DNA from: Histidinibacterium lentulum
GTDB taxonomy: Bacteria > Pseudomonadota > Alphaproteobacteria > Rhodobacterales > Rhodobacteraceae
Length of the DNA: 64,000 bases
Direction: 5' to 3'
NCBI RefSeq assembly: GCF_003789055.1
Contig: NZ_ML119085.1
Span: 248,001 to 312,000, forward strand
Translations under genes and position numbers: made by a program
The notes under the pieces: model-generated
Told to the model about the DNA's origin: nothing
Database searches by the model: none
Seen by the model: the letters and a program-made list of their open reading frames with translations, nothing else
In this document: in pieces, positions 61,901-64,000 of the stretch
Layout: the number at the start of each line of letters is the position of its first letter
How positions within the stretch are numbered: position 1 is the first letter of the stretch

Positions 61901-64000
61901 TCTGAAGCCGCACGACCCCCACCGCGCCCGACAGGGCCAGGGAGCCCGAGGTCGCCGCCACGGAGATCGCCGCCGCGACGTTCACCGCCCTGATGGTCTT
62001 GTTCGACAGCGCCTCGAGGGTGACGGCGCCGTCCGCCTCGAGCCGCGAATCCGAGACCAGCGCGCTCACCGCGTTGTCGATGACGTTCTCGGCCAGCGCG
62101 ACGCCGACCGCGAGCGAGACCGCCACGTTCTGCGAGCCCGCCGTCACCGCGACGGCAGCGGAGACGACAGTGGAGGTGGTCTCGGCACTGTCCCCCGCGG
62201 TGATGCGCACGGCGCCGGCCGCGTCGGCGGTGCTGCCGTCCAGAACCCCCGCCGCGACCGTGTTCGCGATGCGGTTCGACGCATCCGCCCCCGCGCCCGC
62301 GCCGGTGAAGCCCACGTTGCCGCTGCCCGCGGTGACGGAGACGGAGGCCGCGACCGACACGACCGCGATATCGCCCGTCGCCCCCGCGGTCATGGTCAGA
62401 CCGCCGCCGGTGAATATCCCGCTGCTGGCCCCGTCGATCAGGGCCTGCGCGCTGCTGGTGACCATGTTCTCGGCAAAGGACACCGCCAGCGCGACGGAGA
62501 CCGCCACCTGCGACGAGCCCGCCGTCACCGAGACGGCCGCCGCCACGACATTGGCGGTGATGGAGCCGCTGTCCGTGGCGCGGATCTCGCCCGCACCCCC
62601 GCCGGTCACCGAGGAGGCGCCGTAGATCCCGCTGCGCACATCCCGGGACACGGTGTTCAGCGCAACCGCGCCCGCGCCCGCGCCGCCGACGGAAATCTCT
62701 CCCGAGCCCACGCCGACCGACACCGAGGCCGCGATGGCATTGACCGAGATGCCCCCCGTCGCCTGCGCGATGGCGCGGAAATCGCCCGCCGCGGTCACGG
62801 TCGAGCCGCTCTCCACGACCGCCTCGGTCCTGTTGGTGATCCTGTTCTCGGCCACCGCCGCGGTCAGGTCGAAATTCGCCTTGGTGCCGCCGGAGGTCGC
62901 GTCGATGCCGACCTTCGCCGCCACGAGCGTGGTGGTGATCGCGCCCGTCTCCCGCGCGTCGAGAGACACGGCGCCGCCGTTTGCCGCGACCTTGGCGCCC
63001 GAGAGACGCGCGGACGTGGTGTTCCCGATCTCGTTCAGGCCCACCGACGCCGCGATGTTGACCCCGACCGAGGTCCCCCCGCCCGACCCGCCGGAGACGC
63101 CCACGCCCGCCGCGACCACGTTGGCGTCGATGCTCTTGGAGGAACTGGCGGTCAGCGCGACGGCGCCGCCCGTGGACACATCCGCGCCGAGGATGGCGGC
63201 GGAGGTTGTGTTGCGGATGGTATTCTGGGCCACCGAGGCCTGCACATTGGCGTCGATGCTGGTGCCGCTGCCCGAGCCCACGTCGACCGTCGCCGCCGCG
63301 GAGACCGCGTTGGCGCGGATGCTGCCAGTCTCCCGGGCGGTCAGGGTCACGCCGTCCGCCGCGACGGTCGTCTCCGCCGGCCCGCCGGTGTCGCGGATTT
63401 CCGCGATGGCGCTGTTGCCGATCTCGTTCACCGCGACCGCGACCACGCCGTTGAGGTTGATGTTCGTGCCGGTGTCGGAGCCGGTCTCCACGGTCAGATC
63501 GACCGCAAAGGCCGTGGCGGAGATCGCCGCGTCGGCCGACGCGCGCAGCGCCAGCGCGCCGCCGCTGTCCACCACGCTGTCGATCAGCAGCGCCTCGGCG
63601 GAATTGGCGATCTCGTTGACCGAGACCGCCGCGCCCAGATCGACGCCCACGCCGGTACCGCTGCTCGACCCGGTGGAGATCTGGAGCCCGGCCTCCCCGG
63701 CGAGCGCGGTGATGACCGCCGCATCCGTCGCCGTCACGGTGATGTCGCCGCCCGCCGCGAGGTCCGTATCGAGGCCGCGCGCGAGGATCGCGTTCTCGAC
63801 GAGGTTGCCGTTGCCCGCCCCGGCCAGGGAGATGTCGACCGATGTGCCCTGGTTCGACCCCGTGTCGAGCGAGCCCGCCACCGACAGCGCGAAGGTGTCG
63901 ATGGTGGCCGTGGAGCTTGCGGCGATGTCGATGGCGCCCGTGGCGTCCACCGATCCGCCGGCGATCTCGGCGGTGATGGTCCCCAGAACGTCGTTCGTCG
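37959..64000 (-). CDS. Giant repetitive surface/secreted protein with C-terminal metalloprotease site (partial, N-terminus outside)
   Basis: One reading frame is open from the right edge to the TAG at 37959, giving over 8,670 residues; the start is outside the window. Layout from N to C: dozens of Ala/Val/Ser-rich beta repeats (64.0-55.5 kb), Gly/Asn-rich filamentous-haemagglutinin-like parts (55.5-50.0), RTX-like and beta segments (50.0-48.2), Calx-beta-like repeats (48.2-46.3), RTX nonapeptide blocks, three duplicated modules (43.8-40.8), GDDDDHGK linkers, RTX again, then a metzincin-type C-terminal domain. Few Cys, very acidic: suited to secretion and Ca2+-induced folding. It is probably an adhesin or biofilm/surface-layer protein exported by the downstream operon. 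Confidence 0.9.
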   Translation of the reverse strand, partial: TNDVLGTITAEIAGGSVDATGAIDIAASSTATIDTFALSVAGSLDTGSNQGTSVDISLAGAGNGNLVENAILARGLDTDLAAGGDITVTATDAAVITALAGEAGLQISTGSSSGTGVGVDLGAAVSVNEIANSAEALLIDSVVDSGGALALRASADAAISATAFAVDLTVETGSDTGTNINLNGVVAVAVNEIGNSAIAEIRDTGGPAETTVAADGVTLTARETGSIRANAVSAAATVDVGSGSGTSIDANVQASVAQNTIRNTTSAAILGADVSTGGAVALTASSSKSIDANVVAAGVGVSGGSGGGTSVGVNIAASVGLNEIGNTTSARLSGAKVAANGGAVSLDARETGAITTTLVAAKVGIDATSGGTKANFDLTAAVAENRITNRTEAVVESGSTVTAAGDFRAIAQATGGISVNAIAASVSVGVGSGEISVGGAGAGAVALNTVSRDVRSGIYGASSVTGGGAGEIRATDSGSITANVVAAAVSVTAGSSQVAVSVALAVSFAENMVTSSAQALIDGASSGIFTGGGLTMTAGATGDIAVVSVAASVSVTAGSGNVGFTGAGAGADASNRIANTVAAGVLDGSTADAAGAVRITAGDSAETTSTVVSAAVAVTAGSQNVAVSLAVGVALAENVIDNAVSALVSDSRLEADGAVTLEALSNKTIRAVNVAAAISVAATSGSLALSGAVGVVRLQNEIGGSVAARIVDADAAEGQGVFSGGALRILADNSSLISAVGVAVAVSVAAGAGAGLSLSLSGAATFARNTISQATRSGIAGSVATAQSAVDIDTVTDSRIEATTVAVSVSVAASSSGLALSGAFGLASAENVLSGLSEAAITGSTVTATGGSVTVDTLDTSEILSDVIAAAVSVAASASTAAGSVAVAVTLARNTLSGQSLARITDSTVTATGAGSDVRLSADSANAIDAVAVAASFSLSGSGTVALSGAGSGADAKNVMTNTVAADVAGSTVTAADRVSVTSDDTSSITASIVSAAVGVSVSGTAALSGVVAVTLAENSLSGTHRASIDSSVVTASAGAAEVLATADNTILATSVAVAITVAASGGLGVGGAGTGINARNTMANTVEASVTGGSLTAGQGVTVAAQDDSGITATMVAVSAAISVSSSAAVSISIAVNLSENIIGTRVDALIDGASVSGAFVTVAALNDTTITATGVTVGVSFAGSGGLSIGGTGAGTFSSNTIAGGGTRALILNGATVTTPGAVTIVARDTSSITADLVSVSVSIAVGSTGAFTFAVAGTEARNTIGGGTVAGIGGDSGPDGTRVTAASLDIDALNDATINALGLAVAVSGGGDGAITVSGAGAGVLVNNTLTGVTEARIRGAELVDVAGAVTVNALDSSEVVADIDAFAVALSISGGAAVSVTIAATIASNTLQGGARAIIDGSTVEAGSVLVDAESTASITSNSISAAISIAAGGAASLSGAGAGADSTNLLNNFIEASITGGSVVTSAGAVSLRAEDDSSVIAGVDAVSAAISAGTGFSVALAVSVSLTEVDHRTRTIAEVDGSTVTAGAGNVRLTALSSGLIDIDANAAAVAVTAGAGLALSGSGAGAVANVVSTGETAARIVAGSEVTASQGSVILDADDETTLDVDAFGISVSVAIDGTLSGVAGAAAVVVTTVTIDFATAVTALIADSKVTASGDVTLTADSRTRSFANAASVSVSLSVGGIGVALSVGAGIASNTVGVVTTARIADSKVADGQGIRAGGAVTVSAEDSVTMTAEALAASISVAVGAGGGTVAIAAAVSSLTLDGATLAAIDASDVTATSGGVTVDATTSSDLDNISTAASLAISGSIVGIALSGAGASGTTTVTQDVRARIADGSDVVAGGAVDVLAEDQLTSKVELLALALSVGSAVAGAVGIATATNTVTTGVRASVEDSEVEARGGAIRIKALSDHGDAGVDGDGKEILEDDIQTTVSTVAVAAALVGVAVAGAKATTVIDAEVEAYASDAELIATGTVTVDADSIHVAEPRLFGLGVSTGVAVAELVARGEIGGHTRAYIDGESRVRSAGALNVTADSDALAAPDGTAVAAGLGIGAALTAFDAVVTRETAAYVGTRDGAPVTALGTVDLLGKQLNLAATSTLRAVADNFAGGFGLLAGAASSRIDALVDGRTFAYVGQGQQVNAAGVAISASSTEEATARSDVVAASLGITAAISNTTARITSRTEAFAGAGADDGDGDATPDGFIASGIPMGIDVGTGAVTIIADSTMTALAQAKGGGFGSVTVSVFKPVAEVTGAVRAYVREGVDIDAGSLSVSAGTEADRVIQKAEAKAFAVGISFLATVTDLEPEATTNGVVEAFLGAPTNTAGAGNPDADIDITGTQVPLTVEAWSDIDAIADIDGGGGSLGVTVNAFRPTANAGGATRAFAGDGLDLKGPDLRLYADGDAVADSDLFALSLSGVADVNVLKPVANVTNTVEAYLGHQVDSTINDVAVISIAGSVDVDAVGRSLARAESENVSIALGLSVSEVTALATMAGTTRAAVGRMADLTADSITLDASEARAQARAFITGGSGALLGTVSVLTPVALGSRETEAIVGDGSKVTLSGGLVATARTTPDNTDPADSSVDAEALADASMSGGTGAGGITAQDLKTEAIVGSVAGRPETSVSATRAAVGDDTEIRAAFVTLDAESRTKAKSDIRNGSGALLAAVTTTTILARDGHDTVAEVGDRATLVLSGDLTLRAVAAPKAAPTSFIGSGAGVVNFAEATVATVIAADTTAAIGDGGEIAAANVLMRAQGTHSATGATASGGGSVVFSLQSMDSRAEDRGSANVRIGAVSGGTGAKVTTTGATGIEAVSTLSSTVTSTATATGFSLLGNVTTTKTTALNEAKATGRIGNNVDIEARNGGDVDMLVNLDGKSIASADAAGGGFVNVGTARADSDFLAQSTLTTGTNGSIFADGDVNLTAELNYGTTFRTTQGGSFDGFGAIGNANNAGGGGVTVSTADIDVNAASVLRLEVGSGMSLTSDGGNINIAGRHSNDSFGSVRSAGGGLVRVSTATVDVTTGGSTTVKFEGDVDRGVADSANNLNVLAETQASALTTVKGAGGGLVNVEVTGSGNRIAATTTTTQTVRFGGESSVMRLGGNINVSANLTSDADSVTNSAGGGFVNVSSLNPTAQATATLDFAVGGADDITAGGTLTLSANHNAGGSQVSDGTIQSVTGDTINFALPHLLQSGSQVTYTGPTAGGLQQGREYSVIRRTDTAISLGETFTAGNVNTVNDTISIVDHNFAFDDPDTPAIELNDRVIYTGSGITGLVSGQTYEVIVLDENTIKLRAIGAPTTGLTVPRGTTINGNTIETNPGFSNGQAVTYRVPPAQEFAGNFIDTTVTIGATGVVATTDFQNRIYIENHGFAAGQELVYRGPGIAYAGGTITNGTRVFVVDDGGLSANYFRIALSLNAALGFIDTAPDPDVFVPPAPLNLFRGADGDEHSLRRVVDEPLTGLVDGRTYYIFNAQPGSFQLSNSPTGGSALAFSDEGLTGGSHSFRLEGVDFQSTGTGTQELRFDLGSGISGGFDGIGGAVGFSAPSGVDGTVAASSTGAGGGAVNIGTTKAISSHRVTTNLTVNDNANLTAGNVTIGTFSRMGSGAVAGGAGGGAFQLGRAESDAFGRNTSTISIGTANITSLGDLSVRTNLDSDVLSRSDSDGGGAIAVLLADSTSDLDFGTKIEINGTLSAGGNIDIRTGVDNKGDSDSSAYGGGFGAGTDVNATSTVNNASGFVGSEVRLKGQADLTAERVTLSSNIGAQKNRAYTDTVGGGVGGAALARSIATMQSDNEVILENGAFITGNQNVLLETRYSGTDNNARSKARFYALGGYSRANGTATLNNDGKIEAFWESTIKTRRLDVDVRDSFSAGNHRATGDAGGVYIGPADDEPVRNNPGLARDIFWEARVILLGEPNPELVVNADGVIEKIVNVEIVGVAAADLKAGTDLSGLPEINIRDLVFDDIGSAEFFATPIADEEDARIWGNRGLFEMQRNWDYVRLINNSSLDLRTNLIDPTAPFGTGTQGDIEIRVDRIYDASPETPNNVSLNPDNPFRNFNNTANATPTFEFDIFNRFARTVVEIRNLQPGGIADSNVIVDGLIDNPMGITLLENERGDILAGADAAFELIRTNEFYVNADTGNVGLTGLTGSTDNDVARRPLAVELVRYRGIGGPPTTIAVNAIYPLVIRDESGNDVIYNAPVALQNRLYEEIVQVDARKDVALDLYVFDRTGDSIAEPLAIDIARLSAGDDVDVVVNDTRVGTDEAQVGAIQVNLFNPSPSNPLGGGPIASTPGNPQSGPYAVHFRPDEAPTAYANIARAFGTTVTGTVDATWRFGLVRAGDDIDIGHLSSPPARGEPRSYATSVIGGTPYGTARTLAAPTTTVNLEVNTDVAWTGGAPQSEGASSNVGQIFLTTAGYITATEILGDMQVGHIHSIDSDVTLYSGRRIVDADGAVSIDVTAGRDITMWSGVTFGATSSQGLGGIGTRDNFLEINTAARGEGVLRAYDEAAPVNGGIWLDELTGDMPVAEVFTWGNVALRTVAGSILDALDSEADNVRGRSIDIDANGQGATVGRENNSLDIDSRRAPAGPADAGRSGPAGAGIEAGGDDVGVEATGDIWLEETTGDLRVVLAHSFEGDITLKVRESAAQGEDFYLVASGSARFAESNARGPGGQPDADRVLENGTILAEQGKVTLLVGDDVETSANSLLHAARDILIKGDSNDADPGFGTNMILRGSLIAGAVVTLGSQTGGAPIGTARPSYASPVHRLRVIGGDDADSIQFGDSTGIAGGTSLGDAGYVFIGSLTQVQAGAGEDRLAVYYLQDTATQTSPSQLAALTALGRADALHTLNLDGQGGSDSYVVYTMGSNGADARNYIVNALDSGAPDDGADTLDIFGNDSALNGIDPETGEAYATDDIVLLRRAAFLPSDRALDRVSDKPGYVAFVHGDEARYRDVITANEASAKVQRIGYDSALNGRVTVQTLGGNDAVFSDDVTVAMTVDTGAGDDRIQIGQIFGLKRNQAEGLLLPQDVFGDESLVATTRGYLSAGTSAPLVVEGGTGNDQFTVYSNQAELRLEGGDDNDIFTIRAFALAQTDENGDILTDANGVALPIIGAAGFSTDRPIDVRAGGGADEVQYNINAPVAIEGGTGFDKVVVLGTEFADDFVITDEAIFGAGVNVRYAGVEVIEIDGLEGDDEFFVQSTAFGVLYRVIGGLGSDTINVTGDVVEDIVTRELEGEAGAVNHIVRSDDPFYDGLLIDGFDYTVADATQGIVVIEESDGFTAVREGGGATAVDSYTVSLTQALTGNEVVYVTVSAARTSQEEEDDTLLNPEGLQNGPGDSVWLSAAAPVSLTAPTDADFSRLVTVNGVPTRFADRNIVLRFDATNWNTAQTVFVYAPDDPRSEGDRVTVTQHTVISNVAAYDGAAVRNVEVTVRDNDTPGVQVVQIEPGSYDAATGAFVEDGRATVIEGDATTQLTDQMLVQLASRPAPGTQVVVHVALDPEADAQVRVSTADSRATIGTDGQLRLTFTSANWDTPFLLDVAARDDARVEDVRGAVIRFLNDPATTDEAFTFPNLLSEQGVVEVRVHDNDSPGALVQQSGGSTLIVRDDPATAADETTSDDYTIRLTGAPEGGASVDVAILTDGLADVVAIDGVAITSADYAEIGGLRPTQQYLGAASLANAGGVGVVTRAGVADLYGSFIEEGFAAGDLIRVGNVGAGFDGDYLIASVTQTTITLAGTFAAPGTAQSDTAVLSDLARIGLYEGTVTHAFEPGALGGPQITRADGSGWLADGFLEGQWVRISDLANPANSFDAKIELIRGLNGTFDETLQITGDTLPDWLTDAAPDQIRVVRIAAQVTFTGADYFVARSITLRADAEFTTPITREGARVFPASTHVLSKLRGPLQVEGGVTGADRSLQNGLKLPGEADGFLLAIGQQPPESQQIDVLNIFNDGSVENGVGTMTETTLTGYGMANALDFGPAAGGFFGESAQVPGGISWGRITFGPDGFDTSAGESTIEVVNVMLGRGNDRMDIEGTLNNVAGIDTRGTFEITATATGGTISRDGIDWLALGFLPGQAVTIDGAEGSWTVVAVEDRVTPEGQDPNDNSILVLEGAPLPALTGDIRLEAVDPLVESSGTFAVSSEVTTDLDGTPLTLTTITRSDGGTWGGDHFLAGHLVQMVGDGKTQNVRLREITDDGRTMIVDGADLSDSAALALTLSVQGPHGGLTVVHGGGNTPLALCAKLFAQNDTGIDGVSKLTRIDGLDWASDGFKVGQFVQIGEEVFTRQIIAMVDADGVPIPEGAFAGWGTGATLVLAGPPLSQEGHLENCEIHVSTPRIVTVEIEVDFDCDCKKDSDTATFTIDGDWTELGFFVGQEVTMEGLPGKILVTAIDGNTITLQSEVFGLPLEGVVTLSGFNPLFDGGILIGGDTFIITGGAGSDSPLVVLGDTTQDGNWYAGQPGSVLGYDFGMKPFDPFPLLPEGQNEDNRWIFPLANPYDFDGNDVIDASALFAGLSDDELPTVGFVAYGGGGNDLIIGSQAGDHLAGGSGDDTIYGQRGVDHIYGDNGINIDILTRALTIPSTDASPAPTVRNVASDGTTLQPEPSPVRDTLVAGNDTLYGDGPGTVGGGPLGGEAQRDIIFGDKGRVDMLVEDPNLPPDALQRIQTTELRLVTTVIATDPASGGNDMIFGGSGRDIVMGGGGDDWIDTDGGDHVRDIVFGDFGRVTLNGTAAFRPPSQDDLTGEEFAILSFNFGAKDHARTVSGTAGTGTSASDAPAPRAPGWINLDGGSGLFGDSGHELVTDENGTIVPGITLGWRVVEEEHGHPHHDHGHGYGDDDDHGRGDDDDHGHGHPHGYGPPHGHPHGYGPPHGQTTNAHVESHSQLHPVTQDDRLFEGYLSTRKDKQVIEVTLTGLRDHYQSYDVYLYLDADNHDTAKSGDSVRLIRIGQDGKVWLNDPKGNTFNGAYVRVEGDDPRIAQTGNTVAATGLTDTTLVLRIEVPQHWDDDQNRAVLSGLQIVGRSYPIDRAESIFLDVGGNDGIRTGGGDDVVFGGHGNDYIDAGGDPDVGHLDYDAVFGDNGRATFLLTPERIRTEKVPFAPASEADPSGGEYAVLSFNFNGATGTTKVLGEAGTAQSVSDAPAPRAAGWINLEGGKDTYGDQRGEWVTDETDTVFENIRVSWEATGHGHDDGHGDDDDHGKGDDDDHGKGDDDDHGKGKGKGKDDKGKGDDDDHGKGDDDDDHGHHHAGGVDTHDQIDPLTDDDRLFEGYLVGKAQKGITVTVEGLRTHFRSYDVYVYLDADNGKTDPTGDSVRIVRIGHDGKVYLADPKGATFDGSYVFASSTDPHAPDPGNVVGAATMKDGKLVITIDVPWSKWPTKSAPVVSGVQIVGRAYPVFRNVDVPRTPGTLGELRELETLTGPEGEGFTWDDLILTGNGNDAVLGGQGADCIDTGDNGPRNGVDDALSGDDLRTVSINLASGVKEGFVEGTLGYVAADGWYNFDNDGKADPHGDDDDHGKGDDDDHGKGKGKGKGDHGKGDDDDHGKGHGHHHPHTPRAETLVTKDGVKITVGQDLDDPHKARPAKVDDHAQIDPDTQNGRMMNGYVTATGKSVLGIDVSRVSHAVGDGPYDVYLYIDGEDQDAARGASFRLVTLNGDGGNVGDPKGFTFDGQFVAYDPANPDRPANVIVFKDVTGDSFSIRIDEPDPHLEPLKWGHWSTYKGKKPDGGVPAVSGLQIVGGANKDDIVPQGDHDSDRVLGDQGQIRVFKREVFEIVAEPRGALDANDTIHTGVDGDVVVGGDGADRINGGDGDDVLLGDNARIILFEGQVIGLEKTVRGSEGQGNHAGHSNGKGNPYAGVNGAWHNDFGNSFHFDPFAVKGVILLAPEIGGDDVIEGGRGSDFMWGQKGDDTYVFAGDRLGIDYVVEAGDKPGHGHHGDDDDHGKGDDDDHGKGDDDDHGKGADWRSAPAEFHRDTGDKLDYSRYTGGGIDLDISKSGTQTVDGHVVKGDIGSVLTLFYGNAIEDVVGTQKADRITGNDRNNVLLGLAGDDRIDGRGGNDFIDGGAGDDWLKAGSGHGDYGDDDDHGKGDDDDHGKGKGDDDDHGKGDDDDHGHPHKPVYNVILGGDGNDVIHGSHGIDLIDGEAGNDVIHGGGNGLSGGYWKEEKVWVQQNKKKGYWKTEKIWVPDSRTGDVLFGGAGNDRITAGGVNNVLVGGPGHDHLSGSHKDKVREQNDLHPDDRDAYITEVLTAFAAAFDRLDFVRDDAPGEPLRAKVAGFIDSVPAPHCDDLPPVHDPDDGKGDDDDHGKGDDDDHGKGDDDDHGKGDDDDHGKGDDDDHGKGGYFETWKQDISNVVIYFDRDGDGHVDYAVKVDGFTSKASQDLDDEFDDLLHGILEEVHVLDAGDTVLGVSIKGGTQPTRFYAVDGNANGEAPDHGPTWNTGPGPDVTLNYGTLVTATHHHAHLTAATPASGEGAQTALRPAEASFMLDAAREAWRATGALNATQLAILEAARVTVEDLSGDSLGTAAGTLITVDVDAAGHGWFVDVQPAASTAFAPDADGVLRATPGSGAEGAMDLYTVLLHELGHTLGFTHLPAPEPGHVMSDVLEPGTRASMPASLVWDEATGSFVDPDTALTLKAHGAPVPPPETGPTHEAGETDTADRIAWGGAARSFLDRFAAFFG
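38110..38620 (-). other. C-terminal metzincin-like zinc protease domain of the giant protein
   Basis: HELGHTLGFTH (38261-38229) matches HExxHxxGxxH exactly. It is followed after PAPEPGHVMSDVLEPGTR by a Met that fits a Met-turn. Upstream is the AGHGWFVDVQPAASTAF block. A domain of this type (WFVDPTP...HELGHVLG) recurs at the C-termini of other giant RTX-like proteins in marine bacteria. It may cut the protein itself or its environment. Confidence 0.75.
38986..39117 (-). repeat. GDDDDHGK octapeptide tract 1
   Basis: About five and a half units of a 24-bp tandem repeat encoding GDDDDHGK. Silent base variation (ccatgg, ccgtgg, ccgtga) between units shows it is not a very recent expansion. It separates the RTX region from the C-terminal metalloprotease part. 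Confidence 0.9.
39430..39535 (-). repeat. Duplicated GYWKxEKxWV motif
   Basis: GGYWKEEKVWVQQNKKK is followed directly by GYWKTEKIWVPDSRTG, a tandem duplication of an aromatic and basic peptide inside an otherwise acidic RTX region. Function unknown; possibly a polysaccharide- or surface-binding patch. Confidence 0.6.
39540..39930 (-). repeat. RTX-type nonapeptide repeats, C-terminal block
   Basis: Units of the GGxGxDxxx type: NVLLGLAGDDRIDGRGGNDF, then IDGGAGDDW, and, beyond a GDDDDHGK tract, GGDGNDVIHGSHGIDLIDGE. These bind Ca2+ in a parallel beta-roll in type I secreted proteins and imply extracellular folding. Confidence 0.85.
39661..39779 (-). repeat. GDDDDHGK octapeptide tract 2
   Basis: Four to five units, with a KGKGDDDDHGKG variant, inserted within the RTX block at 39540-39930. 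Confidence 0.85.
40120..40210 (-). repeat. GDDDDHGK octapeptide tract 3
   Basis: About three units preceded by GHGHHGDDDD, between two RTX-like segments (GGRGSDFMWGQKGDDTYVFA and the ITGNDRNNVLL part). Confidence 0.85.
40770..41610 (-). repeat. Duplicated beta module C of the giant protein
   Basis: The most diverged of three copies. It has DGWYNFDNDGKADP, a GDDDDHGK tract, then HAQIDPDTQNGRMMNGYVTA, GPYDVYLYIDGEDQDAARGA, DPKGFTFDGQFV and VSGLQIVGGA. The YDVYxYxDxD core resembles discoidin-like beta modules in planctomycete and marine giant proteins. Confidence 0.75.
41343..41475 (-). repeat. GDDDDHGK octapeptide tract 4
   Basis: Five units mixed with KGKGKGDHGKG and ending in GHGHHHPHTP. 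It sits at the same relative position inside module C as tracts 5 and 6 do in modules B and A. Confidence 0.85.
41815..42700 (-). repeat. Duplicated beta module B of the giant protein
   Basis: GGEYAVLSFNFNGATG, SDAPAPRAAGWINLEGG, a GDDDDHGK tract, HDQIDPLTDDDRLFEGYLVG, SYDVYVYLDADNGKTDPTGD, DPKGATFDGSYV and VSGVQIVGRAYPV. It aligns block by block with module A. Confidence 0.85.
42258..42440 (-). repeat. GDDDDHGK octapeptide tract 5
   Basis: The longest tract, about seven units with KGKGKGKDDKGKG and HGHHHAGG interruptions. Confidence 0.88.
42890..43800 (-). repeat. Duplicated beta module A of the giant protein
   Basis: GEEFAILSFNFGAKDH, SDAPAPRAPGWINLDGG, a His/Asp/Gly linker, SQLHPVTQDDRLFEGYLSTR, SYDVYLYLDADNHDTAKSGD, DPKGNTFNGAYV and LSGLQIVGRSYPI. 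It is flanked by RTX-like units (GGNDMIFGGSGRDIVMGGGG before, GGGDDVVFGGHGNDYIDAGG after). Confidence 0.85.
43376..43530 (-). repeat. Variant His/Asp/Gly tract 6
   Basis: Here the linker is diversified: GYGDDDDHGRGDDDDHGHGH followed by PHGYGPPHG units. It occupies the tract position within module A. Confidence 0.8.
44280..44440 (-). repeat. RTX-type repeats, middle block
   Basis: YGGGGNDLIIGSQAGDHLAG followed by GSGDDTIYGQRGVDHIYGDN: five to six GGxGxDxxx units, preceding the three modules. Consistent with Ca2+ binding. Confidence 0.85.
46300..48150 (-). repeat. Calx-beta-like segments of the giant protein
   Basis: At least three related stretches with the pattern of Calx-beta or similar Ig-like domains. 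Examples are TVIEGDATTQLTDQMLVQLA with PAPGTQVVVHVALDPEADAQ, the VTVRDNDTPGVQV and VRVHDNDSPGALV linkers, and TSDDYTIRLTGAPEGGASVD. The recurrent DNDxPGxxV boundary marks the repeats. Confidence 0.75.
58200..64000 (-). repeat. Beta-strand repeat array of the giant protein (N-terminal part in window)
   Basis: Roughly 25 repeats of about 70-80 residues. Each has the pattern SGAGAGADxxNxIxNxVxA, IxGSTVTAxGxVTVTAxD, SSITAxxVAxAVSVAxSGG. Alternation of small and hydrophobic residues and the periodic Asn suggest a stacked beta-solenoid. Divergent copies continue to about 55.5 kb with longer insertions. The array is open at the window edge. Confidence 0.85.

Noticed and set aside
50688-61905. Several plus-strand ORFs over 1,000 codons (50688-54110, 54996-58310, 58261-61905)
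   Set aside because: Antisense shadows of the repetitive giant gene with no recognisable domains.

Overview
The window is a high-G+C alphaproteobacterial chromosome segment, most likely Rhodobacterales (Rhodobacteraceae/Roseobacter group). This rests on gene families and gene order: a petP-petR type MarR/OmpR regulator pair, a deacetylase-xseB-ispA-dxs run, short dispersed palindromes ending in CCTACG, and strong G/C third-position bias that creates long shadow ORFs. No rRNA, tRNA, CRISPR array or complete insertion sequence was seen.

Region 1 (1-11.6 kb) is ordinary chromosome: the 5' end of a secreted protein, a DMT exporter, yaaA, recQ, a YggT protein, a thioesterase, a UMF1-type MFS transporter, a mepA-like endopeptidase, a phytase-like esterase, a VUT/YhhQ (queuosine precursor) transporter, arfB and L-lactate dehydrogenase. 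Between the YhhQ gene and arfB lies a compact unit: an 18-codon ORF with a Shine-Dalgarno fully complementary to the 16S tail, a downstream anti-SD copy that can pair with it, and a strong terminator.

Region 2 (11.6-14.0 kb) is accessory DNA: REP-like palindromes, a parDE toxin-antitoxin pair and an AT-richer P-loop ATPase gene, resembling the Sll1717 family, with an altered Walker A motif.

Region 3 (14.0-30.2 kb) returns to core genes: pncB, a cupin plus SDR pair, ilvE, a glycosyltransferase, petP-petR, a RidA protein, an HU protein, amn, a YeeZ-like protein, a bacterial voltage-gated sodium channel homologue, dxs-ispA-xseB with a histone-deacetylase-like hydrolase, and a second DMT transporter.

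Region 4 (30.2-64.0 kb) is the most unusual part. One minus-strand gene runs open from the right edge to 37959, giving at least about 8,680 residues with the N-terminus outside. It encodes a giant repetitive surface or secreted protein: many beta-strand repeats, Calx-beta-like segments, RTX-type glycine/aspartate repeats, three duplicated beta modules, tracts of a GDDDDHGK octapeptide, and a C-terminal metzincin-type zinc site. Directly downstream, tightly packed on the same strand, are a GAF-HlyD fusion, a PqqD-like/M50 protease/HlyD fusion, a SapC protein, a shortened SecA-like ATPase and a third HlyD-type adaptor. I infer a dedicated export and maturation machine for the giant protein, without the ABC exporter of a classical type I system within the window. 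This locus is the best candidate for an under-described biological system.
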